Part shown: positions 23,269 to 31,812 of the stretch, piece after piece | Position numbering within the stretch: position 1 is the stretch's first letter | Layout of the letters: each line of letters starts with the position of its first letter | Assembly: GCA_964398945.1 (NCBI GenBank) | Contig: CAYNOT010000029.1 | Coordinates: forward strand, 1-36,264 | Length of the DNA: 36,264 nt | Source: JBGTGG01 sp964398945 | Lineage (GTDB): Bacteria > Bacteroidota > Bacteroidia > Cytophagales > Cyclobacteriaceae | Reading direction: 5' to 3' | The notes under the pieces: generated by a model | The model's database searches: none | What the model saw: only the letters and a program-made list of their open reading frames with translations | Told to the model about the DNA's origin: nothing | Position numbers and translations under genes: made by a program

Positions 23269-24018
23269 CTAGGTAAGGTCGGCCTCATGCTCCGCGGCCA
23301 GCTCGCCACGCAGGAGCGTCACCATTTCGATGTAGTCGTTGCCAGGATCCTGGCCATGAAGTGTGAGCATCTGCCCATGGAGAATGGCTTGTCGCTCTTG
23401 GCTAAGCGACATAGGACACAACTCGCTTGGCTTCGGCAGAGTTGTCCAGAAAGCGCGATCCAAGCGGAGGACGCTATCGTTCTTGATGACACCGCCACTA
23501 CGCGGAAGGAAGGCCAGCTGCGGGTAAACCAGGCACTCGGCGCGCGCTGCAATCGTCGTTGTCACCGACCGGGGCTGGGCTGCCGTGTCGACTGAATAGG
23601 CAGGCGCCACTAACGCTGCAGGATAGAGGAACGCCTCCCGAGCTCGATTGCGCTGAGAGGCCGGCAGCGCCTTGTCGGGTATTCCATCCGCGATCGCCAG
23701 CACCACACATGGCCGCATCTTTGACTTCATGGCCAGCAACTCAACGCAATCGCCGAGTCCAATCTTGAACACCGGAAGCCGCCCCGCCTTGGGCTTGTAG
23801 TCCTTGCTCTCGTCAACGTTCCGTATCGTCCCCGAGACCGAGCTGTGCGTCTGGTGATCCGCCCGCACGGCGTCATAGATCTGCCAGCTACGACCGAAGT
23901 CTGGAACAACGGTGTAGACCACCTGACCGATCTCAGGAACACCAACAGTGGGCGGACGATGCGTAAGATCGTAGGGAGGCAATATGTCGTGGATATCCGT
24001 TCCGTTGCCAAATGCCAT
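23269..24018 (-). CDS. Possible toxin of a Panacea/SocA-type pair
   Basis: A 249-residue soluble protein (MAFGNGTDIHDILPPYDL...). The middle has KSKMRPCVVLAIADG and later CLVYPQLAFLPRSGG and DSVLRLDRAFWTTLP. The RPCVVLA strand and the SVLRLDRAFW strand recall the beta-barrel of PemK/MazF-type RNases, but the match is distant. The ATG at 24018 has GAGG 5 bases upstream; a GTG at 24024 is also in frame. It begins 7 bases after the stop of the Panacea-domain gene, so the two are co-translated, with the antitoxin-type gene first as in many toxin-antitoxin operons. It could instead be an unrelated Panacea partner, since that domain pairs with many different toxins. Confidence 0.5.
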   Translation of the reverse strand: MAFGNGTDIHDILPPYDLTHRPPTVGVPEIGQVVYTVVPDFGRSWQIYDAVRADHQTHSSVSGTIRNVDESKDYKPKAGRLPVFKIGLGDCVELLAMKSKMRPCVVLAIADGIPDKALPASQRNRAREAFLYPAALVAPAYSVDTAAQPRSVTTTIAARAECLVYPQLAFLPRSGGVIKNDSVLRLDRAFWTTLPKPSELCPMSLSQERQAILHGQMLTLHGQDPGNDYIEMVTLLRGELAAEHEADLT

Positions 24019-24025
24019 GGGCACC

Positions 24026-24745
24026 TCAGGCTAGCCGTGCATCGAACGGGATTGCGCCGTCGATCAAATCTTCTTCGTCCATGGCCGAAATTGCACCTGC
24101 GAACGCGTTGTCGTAGATCGGGCGATGTGCCGCCAAAGCACGCGCGTTACCCCTGCCTTCCGAGAACTTCTTGGTCAGCCGATCACTCAGCTCCATCAAC
24201 CGGAAGTGCTTAGCTTGGTCGGTCACATGCGCGTGCCGATGCGGTTGAAAGCTTGCCTGGCCAGCCAAGATCGAGAAATCAATCCGTTTACCAGGCATTG
24301 CGCCCTTCATGGGCAGCGTATCGAAATAGACGTGATCGAGAAGCTTGCTCAGGTCCCTGGCGTACTTGCGCACCATGGTCGAGAAGCGGGAAGCAGCACC
24401 ACCCGAAAGTCCAACCTCGTCGAGTCCAGGGCCCAGCGGGTACTCGCCCAGCCAATACAACGAAAACTCCTTGTCGCCGAACTCCCCACTTGCAGACTGC
24501 ACCATGCCGCGACCGGCCAATGCGTCAATACCCTCAGCGAGATCCACGGCGAAGGGGCCGTAGGAATGGAAATACCACCCCGCACCACTGGCGAGCTGAC
24601 CTTCGTGGATCTCGGCATGCAAGCAGTCGAGCAGGTAGACGAGCTTGAACAGGGTCGTCCGGGTGATCTTGCCCACGCCTGCGTCTCTGACCTCCCGAAG
24701 GACGGCCAAGACCGATGACTGAATGCTGGCGGGAACGTTGGCCAT
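24026..24745 (-). CDS. Panacea/SocA-domain (DUF4065) antitoxin-like protein
   Basis: A 239-residue protein with the Panacea/SocA hallmarks in its first 100 residues: TRTTLFKLVYLLDCLHAEIH, then GWYFHSYGPFAVDLAEGIDA, matching the family's T--KL-KLLYF-----A and YGP(V/F). Panacea domains neutralise unrelated toxins in toxin-antitoxin pairs and SocA acts as a proteolytic adaptor. The C-terminal half (HRHAHVTDQAKHFRLMELSD) is probably partner-specific. The ATG at 24745 is preferred; a TTG at 24766 is in frame. A -10-like TATACT (24773-24768) lies 22 bases upstream, so the transcript leader is short. The toxin-like gene follows after 7 bases. The pair sits directly downstream of the relaxase gene and may stabilise the element. 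Confidence 0.7.
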   Translation of the reverse strand: MANVPASIQSSVLAVLREVRDAGVGKITRTTLFKLVYLLDCLHAEIHEGQLASGAGWYFHSYGPFAVDLAEGIDALAGRGMVQSASGEFGDKEFSLYWLGEYPLGPGLDEVGLSGGAASRFSTMVRKYARDLSKLLDHVYFDTLPMKGAMPGKRIDFSILAGQASFQPHRHAHVTDQAKHFRLMELSDRLTKKFSEGRGNARALAAHRPIYDNAFAGAISAMDEEDLIDGAIPFDARLA

Positions 24746-24767
24746 GGGCGGGCGGATAAACCGCAAA

Positions 24768-24773
24768 AGTATA
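24768..24773 (-). promoter_or_regulatory. -10-like box of the toxin-antitoxin operon
   Basis: TATACT on the minus strand matches the sigma-70 -10 consensus in five of six positions and stands in the 58-base gap between the relaxase stop and the Panacea-domain start. The -35 region would overlap the relaxase end and is not clear. Confidence 0.4.
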
Positions 24774-24803
24774 ACAGTAAAGGGGAATGCGCCAGCCGCC
24801 AGG

Positions 24804-27800
24804 CTACATACCTAGCTCTTGGTCCCACCCCGGCGGTTTGGGCGGTTGCGGTGCGGTCGGTAGCTTGGGCTGCGTTGGCAGCATGCCTGGCCGCTTCCTG
24901 GGCCCCGCTGTGGGGTTTCGCCCCACTGATGAGGGCTGGGCCATGGATCCCGGGTTGATAGGGATGTGCTGATCTCGATCTGGGAACCGGGAGGTATTCC
25001 AGTCGATGTCATCCAGCGGCACGGTGGTGTCCGCGCCTAACACTACTGTCTGCCCGCCCAGGTCATCGCCCGCCTTCTCTATCCGCGCCCGCTGCTGGCG
25101 ATCACGCTCGATCTTGCGCCGCTGACGTTCGGCCAACTGCGTGAAGAACACCTCCTGGTCGACCATGATCTGTTGTGCCTTCTTCCAGCCGGTATCACCG
25201 ACAGGTGCCGTCGTCGGCTCAGGCTGGGGGGGCTCTGGCACTGAATGAGCGGGCTCCAACGGCGTGCCGATATCATTCAGGCTGATCTGGTTGCGCTCAA
25301 GTACAGCCAGCCGACGGTACACCGCCCGCTCACGGAGCGTGGGCAGCCGTGTTGGAGCCTTGCGCAGCTCCTTGTCGCGCCTGGCGGCTTCGCTCCCCCC
25401 GATGTAGAAGCCATCCAGCCACGCCATCAGCTCCCGGCTGTGCTTGTCCTTGTGCTTCTCTGATGCCAGCGCCAGTACGTCGCGACGCTCCTTCAAGTGG
25501 GCGTACTGGCGCATGGCTTTTTCGTATTTCTTCTTGAGCGATGCCTCGAGGTAGGGGTCATCGCCACCCTGCATATCCTTGTAGCGCCGAATGTCGCTAT
25601 CGGGAGCCGTCAGCACTTCCAGCTCAGCCTCTACTCGACCACGCTCTTCCAGGCAGCGCTCCTGCCACATCAAGATGGCCTGGTCGAACTCGCGCCCGGC
25701 GCGCTGAACATCCTGGGCATGGTCCAGGCTCTTGATCGTCTCAGCCGCCTTGACCTGCTGCACACCGCCGGCCAGTGGATGTTCCTTCTCGCCAAGCGCA
25801 GTCGGCAACGGCTTGCCCAAGGTGGTCGCCACCTCAGGGGCGTTCTTCCGTCTGGCCAGTTCCTTGACTGTCTCCTTCTTGCCCCATTCGTCCAGGGCGC
25901 CGGCCAGCCGGGCCACCTCCTCGGGAGAGGCGAAGGCGTGGAAGTTGCTCTTCGTGCGCGTCATGGCCACAAGGCCTGCGTTGCGGTCGATCATCCCGCC
26001 CCTGGCCAGCCAGTACACGCTCTCCGCACCCAGGCCTTGGGCGCTGTGGGCGGTGCGCGCGTAGGCGTAGCCGAAGCGCTGAAACTTGGCCGTGTCCACC
26101 TCCACCGTCCGGCCATCCTCGTCCATCTTGATCTTCAAGACCAAGCCGCGCTTGCCGCGGGCGGCCTTGAACCCGACCACCGTGCCGATGTCGTTGTTGT
26201 TCCAGCGCCGGTTTCCGTCTTTGTCTTTCCGGTCGTTCTTCTGGAACCGGATGCGCTCGCCCAGGCACACCTCCAACTGGCGCTCATACTCGCCCGACCC
26301 CAGGGTCAGGATTTCGACAGCGCGCTCGTGGAGCACGCCGTTGGCCTTCAAGCCCTTGCGCACATAGTGATCGACAGCCGCCGCGTCCTTGTGGGTGTGC
26401 ACCACGATCAGCTTGTCCTGAACGCTGCGTTCGTCGGCCAGGTAAGCATCGGCCATGGCCTTGACCTGACGCTTCTCTTGCCGGAGGAAGCCTTTGGCCA
26501 GCATTTCGTCCACGATGTCCTGGCCGGTCTTCTTGTCGTCGTAGAACGACTCGGCCAAGGCGCGCTCTTCCGGGTTTCGCTGCCGCTGGATCTGGGTGAT
26601 CTCGGCGGCCCCAAACTTCTCGCACAGCTCGGCGAACGGACCACCCGCCTCAATGGCTTCCAGCTGCTTGGGGTCACCCACGGCCACCAGCTTGCCGCCA
26701 GCCTTGTCGACGTGCGCCTGGATTCGCCGGAAGGTCTTCGCGCCCACCATCCCGGCCTCGTCCAGCACGATGACATCGTCCAGGCCCAAGGTGAGCTTGC
26801 CGCTGTCCAAGGCATGCAGCAGCTCGGCGCAGTTGTAGCCCTCGATCCCGGCTTCCTTCTTGAGGTTGTCGGTGGCCGCCTGGCTGGTGGACGTGCCGAT
26901 GACCCTCCGCCCCGCCAGCTCGAACGCACGGATGTAGGCACCTGCGCTGGCGGACTTGCCCGTGCCGGCCTGCCCGATGATGCAGGCAAGGCCGCCCGTC
27001 TCGCACAGCACGTGGTAAACGCTGGCCTTCTGCTCATCGGTCAGGTGGACTTCCTTGCCGAAGCGCTCGGACATGGCCGCCTCGTGCATGGTGATGGCCG
27101 TTTCCGCCGCCGAGCGGCTCAGGCGCAGCCCTTGGTCATCTACTCGGGCCCTGGCCGCGGGCAGCACGCCCACCTCCAGAAACCACTGGTCGCGCGAACA
27201 CCACCGCGCCTGCTGGAGGTCGGGATCGTCCTTCAAACGGATGATCGTGCCGTTGGCCTCCCACTCTGCCAGCAGTCGGTCGGCCTCTTCCGGGATGTCC
27301 AAGCCTGTTCCCAGGGGCAGCTCACGAGCCAGCTTGGCGATCAGAGCCGACCGGTTCCAGTGGCTGTCGGTGGAATGCAACTCGTCGAACCACTGGCGGG
27401 CGCTCTTTTGTTTTTCCAATTCAACAGATGGTCGACCCTGCAGGTCGCTGGCCTGGGTGAAGTGCCCAGGTGTCAGCGCCGCCAGCTCTTCCAATCGGGT
27501 ACGAGCAGCCACCAACACCTCGCTGGCGCTCATGTGCTTGGCAGCCCGGGTCTTCATGGCGGCCTCGCCACCGGTCAAGGTCTCGCCCTGCTCGGCAGCC
27601 TCCTTGATCGCCTCCTTGATCTCGGCGCGCCGGGACGAGAAAGCGTCGCAGGTTGCCTGGTCAATGCCAGCGATCTTGTTGGCCACCTTGCCCGTGTCAC
27701 GCTCGTCCTCGTCCAGGATCCGCTCCCGCTCGATGCCGAAGCCAAGTCGCTGAAACCCTTCGGCCAGCTCCCGAGCGAAAACTTCCTGGGCGGCTTCTTG

Positions 27801-28430
27801 CAGGCTTCCGCTCGTTCGCATGAGGTCGCGGAAGTCGACCGAGCGCCACTCGCCATCGGCGTCCAGGGCGACGTTGGCGACCACCGCATGGCAGTGCCAC
27901 TGTGGGTCACCGTTGCGTGAGTCGATGTGGTCCACGGCGCGGATCACTAGACCATCGATGGCCACATGGCGCTTGCCTCCCTTGCCCGCGCGCGTGTTGA
28001 GACCGCTTGAGATCAGGGCCAGGGCCTTGTCACGGGCCGCATGGAAGGCTTGGGTCATCTGCTCGCGTTGCTCAGGATCACGGGCCGCTACGAACGCCAG
28101 GCTGTACTCCTTGCGCGGAGAAAAGGTCAGGTCCAGCCCCATGCAGCGGCCGGCCTCGCCTGCGTTCTGGACCAAGGGCGCGCCCGTGCGGGGGTGGTAG
28201 CCGGCCAGCAACTTGGCGAAGTCGTCGTCTTGATCGCGCCCTCGATCGTTCAAGCCCAACCGATCGGCCGCAGTGGTGTCCCACCATTCCGCGTCCGGCA
28301 GGATCGTCTTGCCGTTGGAGCTCTCCCCGGCTTGAGCGTAGTACTCGCGCGTCGTGCGCAGGTACTCCCGGACAGCACCAACGCTACCGCTGGTCTTTAG
28401 TCTGAGACGGGTCGACTTCAAGACGGCCAT
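24804..28430 (-). CDS. MobF conjugative relaxase/helicase, TraI/TrwC type
   Basis: A 1208-residue protein. The N-terminal relaxase has candidate nicking tyrosines Tyr23 and Tyr30/Tyr31 (REYLRTTREYY) and the three-His metal site with His168, His179 and His181 (DHID, then WHCH). The C-terminal half is a RecD2-like superfamily 1B helicase: Walker A GQAGTGKS at 486-493, Walker B VIVLDEAG near 557 and the YAYARTAHSAQGLGAE motif. A Pro-rich tail follows a coiled region. It nicks oriT, stays on the 5' end and unwinds the transferred strand. Two Tyr sites are typical of MobF. AGGTGG lies 8 bases before the ATG. The small accessory gene is 14 bases upstream and an oriT-like region beyond that. No coupling protein or mating-pore gene is present. 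Confidence 0.92.
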   Translation of the reverse strand: MAVLKSTRLRLKTSGSVGAVREYLRTTREYYAQAGESSNGKTILPDAEWWDTTAADRLGLNDRGRDQDDDFAKLLAGYHPRTGAPLVQNAGEAGRCMGLDLTFSPRKEYSLAFVAARDPEQREQMTQAFHAARDKALALISSGLNTRAGKGGKRHVAIDGLVIRAVDHIDSRNGDPQWHCHAVVANVALDADGEWRSVDFRDLMRTSGSLQEAAQEVFARELAEGFQRLGFGIERERILDEDERDTGKVANKIAGIDQATCDAFSSRRAEIKEAIKEAAEQGETLTGGEAAMKTRAAKHMSASEVLVAARTRLEELAALTPGHFTQASDLQGRPSVELEKQKSARQWFDELHSTDSHWNRSALIAKLARELPLGTGLDIPEEADRLLAEWEANGTIIRLKDDPDLQQARWCSRDQWFLEVGVLPAARARVDDQGLRLSRSAAETAITMHEAAMSERFGKEVHLTDEQKASVYHVLCETGGLACIIGQAGTGKSASAGAYIRAFELAGRRVIGTSTSQAATDNLKKEAGIEGYNCAELLHALDSGKLTLGLDDVIVLDEAGMVGAKTFRRIQAHVDKAGGKLVAVGDPKQLEAIEAGGPFAELCEKFGAAEITQIQRQRNPEERALAESFYDDKKTGQDIVDEMLAKGFLRQEKRQVKAMADAYLADERSVQDKLIVVHTHKDAAAVDHYVRKGLKANGVLHERAVEILTLGSGEYERQLEVCLGERIRFQKNDRKDKDGNRRWNNNDIGTVVGFKAARGKRGLVLKIKMDEDGRTVEVDTAKFQRFGYAYARTAHSAQGLGAESVYWLARGGMIDRNAGLVAMTRTKSNFHAFASPEEVARLAGALDEWGKKETVKELARRKNAPEVATTLGKPLPTALGEKEHPLAGGVQQVKAAETIKSLDHAQDVQRAGREFDQAILMWQERCLEERGRVEAELEVLTAPDSDIRRYKDMQGGDDPYLEASLKKKYEKAMRQYAHLKERRDVLALASEKHKDKHSRELMAWLDGFYIGGSEAARRDKELRKAPTRLPTLRERAVYRRLAVLERNQISLNDIGTPLEPAHSVPEPPQPEPTTAPVGDTGWKKAQQIMVDQEVFFTQLAERQRRKIERDRQQRARIEKAGDDLGGQTVVLGADTTVPLDDIDWNTSRFPDRDQHIPINPGSMAQPSSVGRNPTAGPRKRPGMLPTQPKLPTAPQPPKPPGWDQELGM

Positions 28431-28444
28431 GGGTCAGCCACCTA

Positions 28445-28822
28445 TCAGTGTTCGCTCAGGCCGGCCGTCGTCCGGCGGTGTGGAATGTCGGGCAGTGGCT
28501 CGCCGTCCAGCAGGCGCAGGATGGCGTTGATGCCGGCGATCTGTTCACGCCGCAGCTCCAAGATCAGGTCGGTAGCCTCCAGGCCTTTGACCAAGGTGGC
28601 AGGGCCATGAGCTGTCTGTTCAGCTGGAGCGGAGCTGGTCAGCTTGCTTTCCAGCTCTGCAAGGCGTCGCTCGATCCTGTCCAGCGCACTGTCGGGACGG
28701 TTGGCCGAAAGCTTGGCGGCGTGCCGGACATAGTCGGCCGGCCGCATGCCCGCATGGCGGGCTGCTGCTAGTAGGGCTTGCTCGTCTTCGCCGCTTACGC
28801 GGAACTGGATCAGGGTGCTCAT
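28445..28822 (-). CDS. Relaxosome accessory protein, MobC/TrwA-like
   Basis: A 125-residue protein. It begins MSTLIQFRVSGEDEQALLAA and continues ARHAGMRPADYVRHAA, a strand-helix-helix pattern like the ribbon-helix-helix accessory proteins of relaxosomes (TrwA, MobC), which bind next to nic and help the relaxase. A helical second half (ALDRIERRLAELESKL) suggests oligomerisation. It lies 14 bases upstream of the MobF gene and directly beside the oriT candidate. The frame is open to an ATG at 28849, but the added residues (GALPPPPQ) look untranslated. Neither start has a good ribosome binding site. Confidence 0.72.
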   Translation of the reverse strand: MSTLIQFRVSGEDEQALLAAARHAGMRPADYVRHAAKLSANRPDSALDRIERRLAELESKLTSSAPAEQTAHGPATLVKGLEATDLILELRREQIAGINAILRLLDGEPLPDIPHRRTTAGLSEH

Positions 28823-28932
28823 TTGGGGTGGGGGCGGGAGTGCTCCCATTCCAGTTTGCGGTGGGTTTTGAAAAGCGCAAGAGCGGGGGTGTTACGGGGA
28901 TAAGCCTTTGATTTTCAAGCCGGCCGCAGGCC

Positions 28933-29059
28933 ACACGAAACACCGGAGGTGCATTCGTGTATTGCTGCTTGTCAGCAATGACCTAGTCATTGGCTTTTGC
29001 GGTTGACGGCTTCATCGTCAACCGTCGCGACGCCAGACAGCCCCATCGTCTGGCGTCGC
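28933..29059 (+). other. oriT candidate: run of five hairpins beside the relaxosome genes
   Basis: ACACGAA/TTCGTGT (28933-28960, with an inner CACC/GGTG stem) is followed at once by ATTG. This resembles the R388 nic region, where a CACC/GGTG hairpin precedes TATTGTCT. Then come ATTGCTG/CAGCAAT (28961-28979), CAATGAC/GTCATTG (28976-28992), CGGTTGACG/CGTCAACCG (29000-29024) and a perfect 12-bp pair GCGACGCCAGAC/GTCTGGCGTCGC (29027-29059). If the plus strand is nicked near 28965, the relaxase genes enter the recipient last, as usual. The 418 bases from 28823 to 29240 hold no gene I can support. Confidence 0.6.
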
Positions 29060-29240
29060 CGCCAGCCTAGCTGCGCCTCCCCCTCCCCCCGCTGCGCCCG
29101 CCTTACCCAACTGGCCAGCGTTCCCTGCCAGGCGTACTCGCGATCAGCCAGGCGCCAACAGCTCAACAGGCGCCAGCCTAACGACTTGCCAAACACGCTC
29201 CCCGCCACAGACTGCTTAGACAGCCTCAGCACTCTGCGCC

Positions 29241-29441
29241 ATGCCTCGCCACACGCTCATCCCGCCCGACGACGCTGCCAAATTCGCCGCCGACATCGTC
29301 TCGCGTCTTCCGCCCCACTTCGCCGCGACCGACGCTGCCCGTGCCCGCCTGACCAACGATCTGTCGCGATTCCTTTCCCGCTGCGTCGTCGTACACCCAC
29401 CAGCACCGCCTCAAGATCAGGACGGCCAGCCTGCGCCTTGA
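29241..29441 (+). CDS. Possible small protein of unknown function
   Basis: A 66-residue frame (MPRHTLIPPDDAAKFAADIV..., ending PPAPPQDQDGQPAP) in the leading region next to the oriT candidate. It has no clear ribosome binding site and no family I recognise. The amphipathic helix AAKFAADIVSRL and the Pro-rich end look plausible for a real small protein. Leading-region genes of conjugative elements are often small and expressed on entry. Confidence 0.3.
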   Translation: MPRHTLIPPDDAAKFAADIVSRLPPHFAATDAARARLTNDLSRFLSRCVVVHPPAPPQDQDGQPAP

Positions 29442-29488
29442 CAGGTAGTGGCCGATGCCGCCCTCGCTTTGCTCGGGCTGCATGTGCT

Positions 29489-29508
29489 GTCGCGACTGTC
29501 GTCGCGAC
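29489..29508. repeat. Paired GTCGCGAC palindromes
   Basis: The 8-bp palindrome GTCGCGAC occurs at 29489-29496 and 29501-29508, 12 bp apart, and again at 29024-29031 inside the oriT candidate. The rest of the gap 29442-29665 shows no convincing gene; a Cys-rich plus-strand frame there has no supporting start. Confidence 0.4.
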
Positions 29509-29665
29509 GTTAGCCTCACGCCCAAGCCGCCTGACGGCGGCTGTTTTATCTGGCCGCTGCCGCGGCTGCACTCTGGCGCCTCGACTTCCGTCGTCGGCGT
29601 TGCCCTTGCGCAATTGCATCTTTCTTTCATGGTGCTGGTATCCCCTTCGCTACAGGTGTAGCCAC

Positions 29666-30073
29666 ATGACAGAAGACAACACTAACCAGACCACGCTCGC
29701 TGCAGCTGCCAGTACTGCGATCGAAAGGCTAGACGGCACCGAGCAGCAGTTGAACCTGGACAAGAAGACGACGAACAAGAAGAAGAAAGCGGCTCCCCGC
29801 CGACCTACCCAGACCATCGACGACGCCATCATGGCGGGTGTGCCTCCCAGGAGGCTGGATGAGCTGGTCAAGGCATGGTCCAAGTACAACACCCATCAGG
29901 CCCTGATCAAGGCCAAGAGCGAAGAGAAAGCCTTGGTCGCCGCCGTGACTGAACGCCGTCGCAAGATCGCCGACGCGTTGCTCGCGTGTGCCGACAAACA
30001 TGGCATCACAATCACCGAAGCCAGGAAGATGCTAGAGGCGCTGGAGGCCGAACGTAGCGGGAGGTCCAAGTGA
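29666..30073 (+). CDS. Basic coiled protein of unknown function
   Basis: A 135-residue protein with a Lys-rich stretch (DKKTTNKKKKAAPRRPTQT) near residues 32-50 and a helical C-terminal half (HQALIKAKSEEKALVAAVTE and beyond), ending ALEAERSGRSK. The composition suggests nucleic-acid binding and coiled-coil association, but I do not recognise the family. The ATG at 29666 has AGGTG 8 bases upstream; the frame is open far upstream but with non-protein-like composition. It overlaps the next gene by 4 bases (GTGA), so both are translated together. It is in the leading region, divergent from the relaxase genes. Confidence 0.7.
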   Translation: MTEDNTNQTTLAAAASTAIERLDGTEQQLNLDKKTTNKKKKAAPRRPTQTIDDAIMAGVPPRRLDELVKAWSKYNTHQALIKAKSEEKALVAAVTERRRKIADALLACADKHGITITEARKMLEALEAERSGRSK

Positions 30074-30384
30074 ACGCGCAGTCTCCGACCGACCACGTCC
30101 TAGAGCAGATCCTGGACAAGGCCCGTGCCGCCCGTGACGGCCACTTCGATGTGCTGTCTACGGGCGAGAAGCTGACGGTGGCCTTGGTGCTCAATCAGCC
30201 CGAGCTACTGTCCAAGATGGGCTACACGATGGCCGAGGCCGTCGAGCGCGTCGGCCCCGAGTGGATGGCCAAGGTGCCAGAAGCGGCACGCGTACTGGAG
30301 CATGAGGTGGAGCTGGCCGCGGAAGCGGCGGCAATCGAACAAGCCCGGGAACGGAACCGCCGCGGGATGGATATCGGGTTATGA
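30070..30384 (+). CDS. Hypothetical protein co-translated with its neighbour
   Basis: A 104-residue soluble, acidic-helical protein with a GTG start that overlaps the preceding stop (GTGA). It reads DGHFDVLSTGEKLTVALVLN and then LLSKMGYTMAEAVERVGPEW. I do not recognise a family. The acidic character beside a basic partner encoded just upstream suggests the two may interact. Its stop at 30382-30384 is directly adjacent to the convergent stop of the helicase gene, with no base between and no terminator. Confidence 0.7.
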   Translation: MNAQSPTDHVLEQILDKARAARDGHFDVLSTGEKLTVALVLNQPELLSKMGYTMAEAVERVGPEWMAKVPEAARVLEHEVELAAEAAAIEQARERNRRGMDIGL

Positions 30385-31812
30385 CTAACGCGTCCGTCCC
30401 AGCCAACGTTCGCGCGACAGAACTAGCATCCCTCGCGTCCCGCGCGTCAATGCGACATAGATGTGAGCGGGCTCTAGCTCTTCTATATCGAGTAGCACCG
30501 TGTAGTCAGCTTCAAGTCCCTTCAGAAGTAGCGTACTACCGACAGCCCTCGCGTTGACCGGCCGGCCTTGGTGCCTTCGCCTTTCGCGTACCGAACCCAT
30601 GGCCTGTGCAAGCGAGGGCTGTCGCCCTTCGGCAACGGAGGCAAAGCAGTCCACGAGCATGCGATGTACATCACGCCGGAAGACCCTTCGTCCCGGCTGA
30701 GTCGACCAGCTCCGCAGTGCCTGTCCAGCCTGACGCCAATCTGGCTGGGCCTCAAAGGCCAACGCAATTGTTTCATCTGGCGTAGCCGGAGTACGTGCCC
30801 GGCCGCGTCGCAATGTTTCCAGACGCCGCTGGATCTCTCTGACAGAAATCCCCGTCATGACCGAGTGCGCTAACTCCAGCAGGTGGCCCAACCGCTCTGA
30901 GGGGGCAGCTCGATCAAGTTGGTTCACGCTCATGAACACAGCACGTAGATCAAGGTTCTCCACGACCTGAATACCTTCCCCATTCCGTGCCAGCTCAGCG
31001 TGCCGTTGGGGTTGTTCCGGATTGGCCATCACCAAGACACTGCCGTCGTTACGTTTCCAGTAGCTTGTTGCGTTCCGGATTATCTGACTGTCGTTGGCGT
31101 AGTTCCCGTTCAACTGTCGCCATTCGCAGCCAGCCGGGAGCTGTTGCAGATCTATACCGGTACCATCCCTCAGCTGCACCCTGGCCCGGGCTAGCCATTG
31201 ACCTAGTTCGTTAGCACCAACCCGCTCCCACCTCCATGGATGGTCAAGCGTCTCAATCAAAGGGAAGGTCGGAACGACATCCTGGTCCCAGGAGATCACA
31301 GGGGCGTTCCTAAACCCGAAGACAGCCTGAAGAGGATCTCCGAAAACGAACGTGGGAATCAGATCTGCCAGCTTGCACACAATCGCATGTTGAGTAGGCC
31401 CGCAGTCCTGATACTCATCCACGAACACGCGGCCATAGGTGGCCTGCAACACCCTGTTCAGGGCCCTGCTCTCAAGTAGACCCAAGCAAGCTGTGCGCAC
31501 TGCCGGATAGAACACACCGGCATTAGAGGCGTCGGGCAGCTGCCCCGCCCGAAGTGGGAACTCCGAGACCCTGCGCACGCACCAGGCGTCGATCGACATC
31601 AGCGTGTAGCGGCTTGTCGGAACATTCGCCCCTTGGAGTCGCCGCCGCAGGGCTGCCACACCCGCCAAGGTGTGGGTAAGGATGAGAGTGCGTGGCCCCT
31701 GCCATTCTGCCGTCAGCCGTACGATCGCTTCTGTCTTCCCACAGCCAGCCGCAGCTTCAATCAGTCCCCGCGCCACACCCACCAGTTGTTCTGAATCAAG
31801 CGTCCTGGCCAC
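30385..31812 (-). CDS. gajB: Gabija protein GajB, UvrD-like helicase
   Basis: A 475-residue superfamily 1 helicase-like protein. Walker A AAGCGKTE is at 21-28, VFVDEYQD at 129-136, motif III FGDPLQAVFGF at 157-167, a motif V-like region STLLLKGLEADYTVLLD, and motif VI YVALTRG at about 452. The length fits GajB (about 500 residues), shorter than housekeeping UvrD. GajB works with GajA: in known Gabija systems it senses DNA ends or nicking and hydrolyses nucleotides. Its GTG start at 31812 overlaps the gajA stop by 17 bases and has GGTGG 8 bases upstream, so the genes are coupled. A class 2 OLD nuclease followed by a UvrD-like helicase is the defining Gabija arrangement. Confidence 0.85.
   Translation of the reverse strand: MARTLDSEQLVGVARGLIEAAAGCGKTEAIVRLTAEWQGPRTLILTHTLAGVAALRRRLQGANVPTSRYTLMSIDAWCVRRVSEFPLRAGQLPDASNAGVFYPAVRTACLGLLESRALNRVLQATYGRVFVDEYQDCGPTQHAIVCKLADLIPTFVFGDPLQAVFGFRNAPVISWDQDVVPTFPLIETLDHPWRWERVGANELGQWLARARVQLRDGTGIDLQQLPAGCEWRQLNGNYANDSQIIRNATSYWKRNDGSVLVMANPEQPQRHAELARNGEGIQVVENLDLRAVFMSVNQLDRAAPSERLGHLLELAHSVMTGISVREIQRRLETLRRGRARTPATPDETIALAFEAQPDWRQAGQALRSWSTQPGRRVFRRDVHRMLVDCFASVAEGRQPSLAQAMGSVRERRRHQGRPVNARAVGSTLLLKGLEADYTVLLDIEELEPAHIYVALTRGTRGMLVLSRERWLGRTR

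Noticed and set aside
25497..27920. 807-codon open frame on the plus strand opposite the relaxase gene
   Set aside because: It is the mirror of the MobF coding sequence in high-GC DNA. It has no family motifs and a low-complexity His/Leu/Gly-rich composition, while the minus frame has all relaxase and helicase motifs.
29455..29661. Cys-rich plus-strand frame (SGCMCCRDCRRD)
   Set aside because: It has no good ribosome binding site, its second half is not protein-like, and it overlaps the leader of the gene at 29666. The cysteines arise from a GC-rich palindromic stretch.
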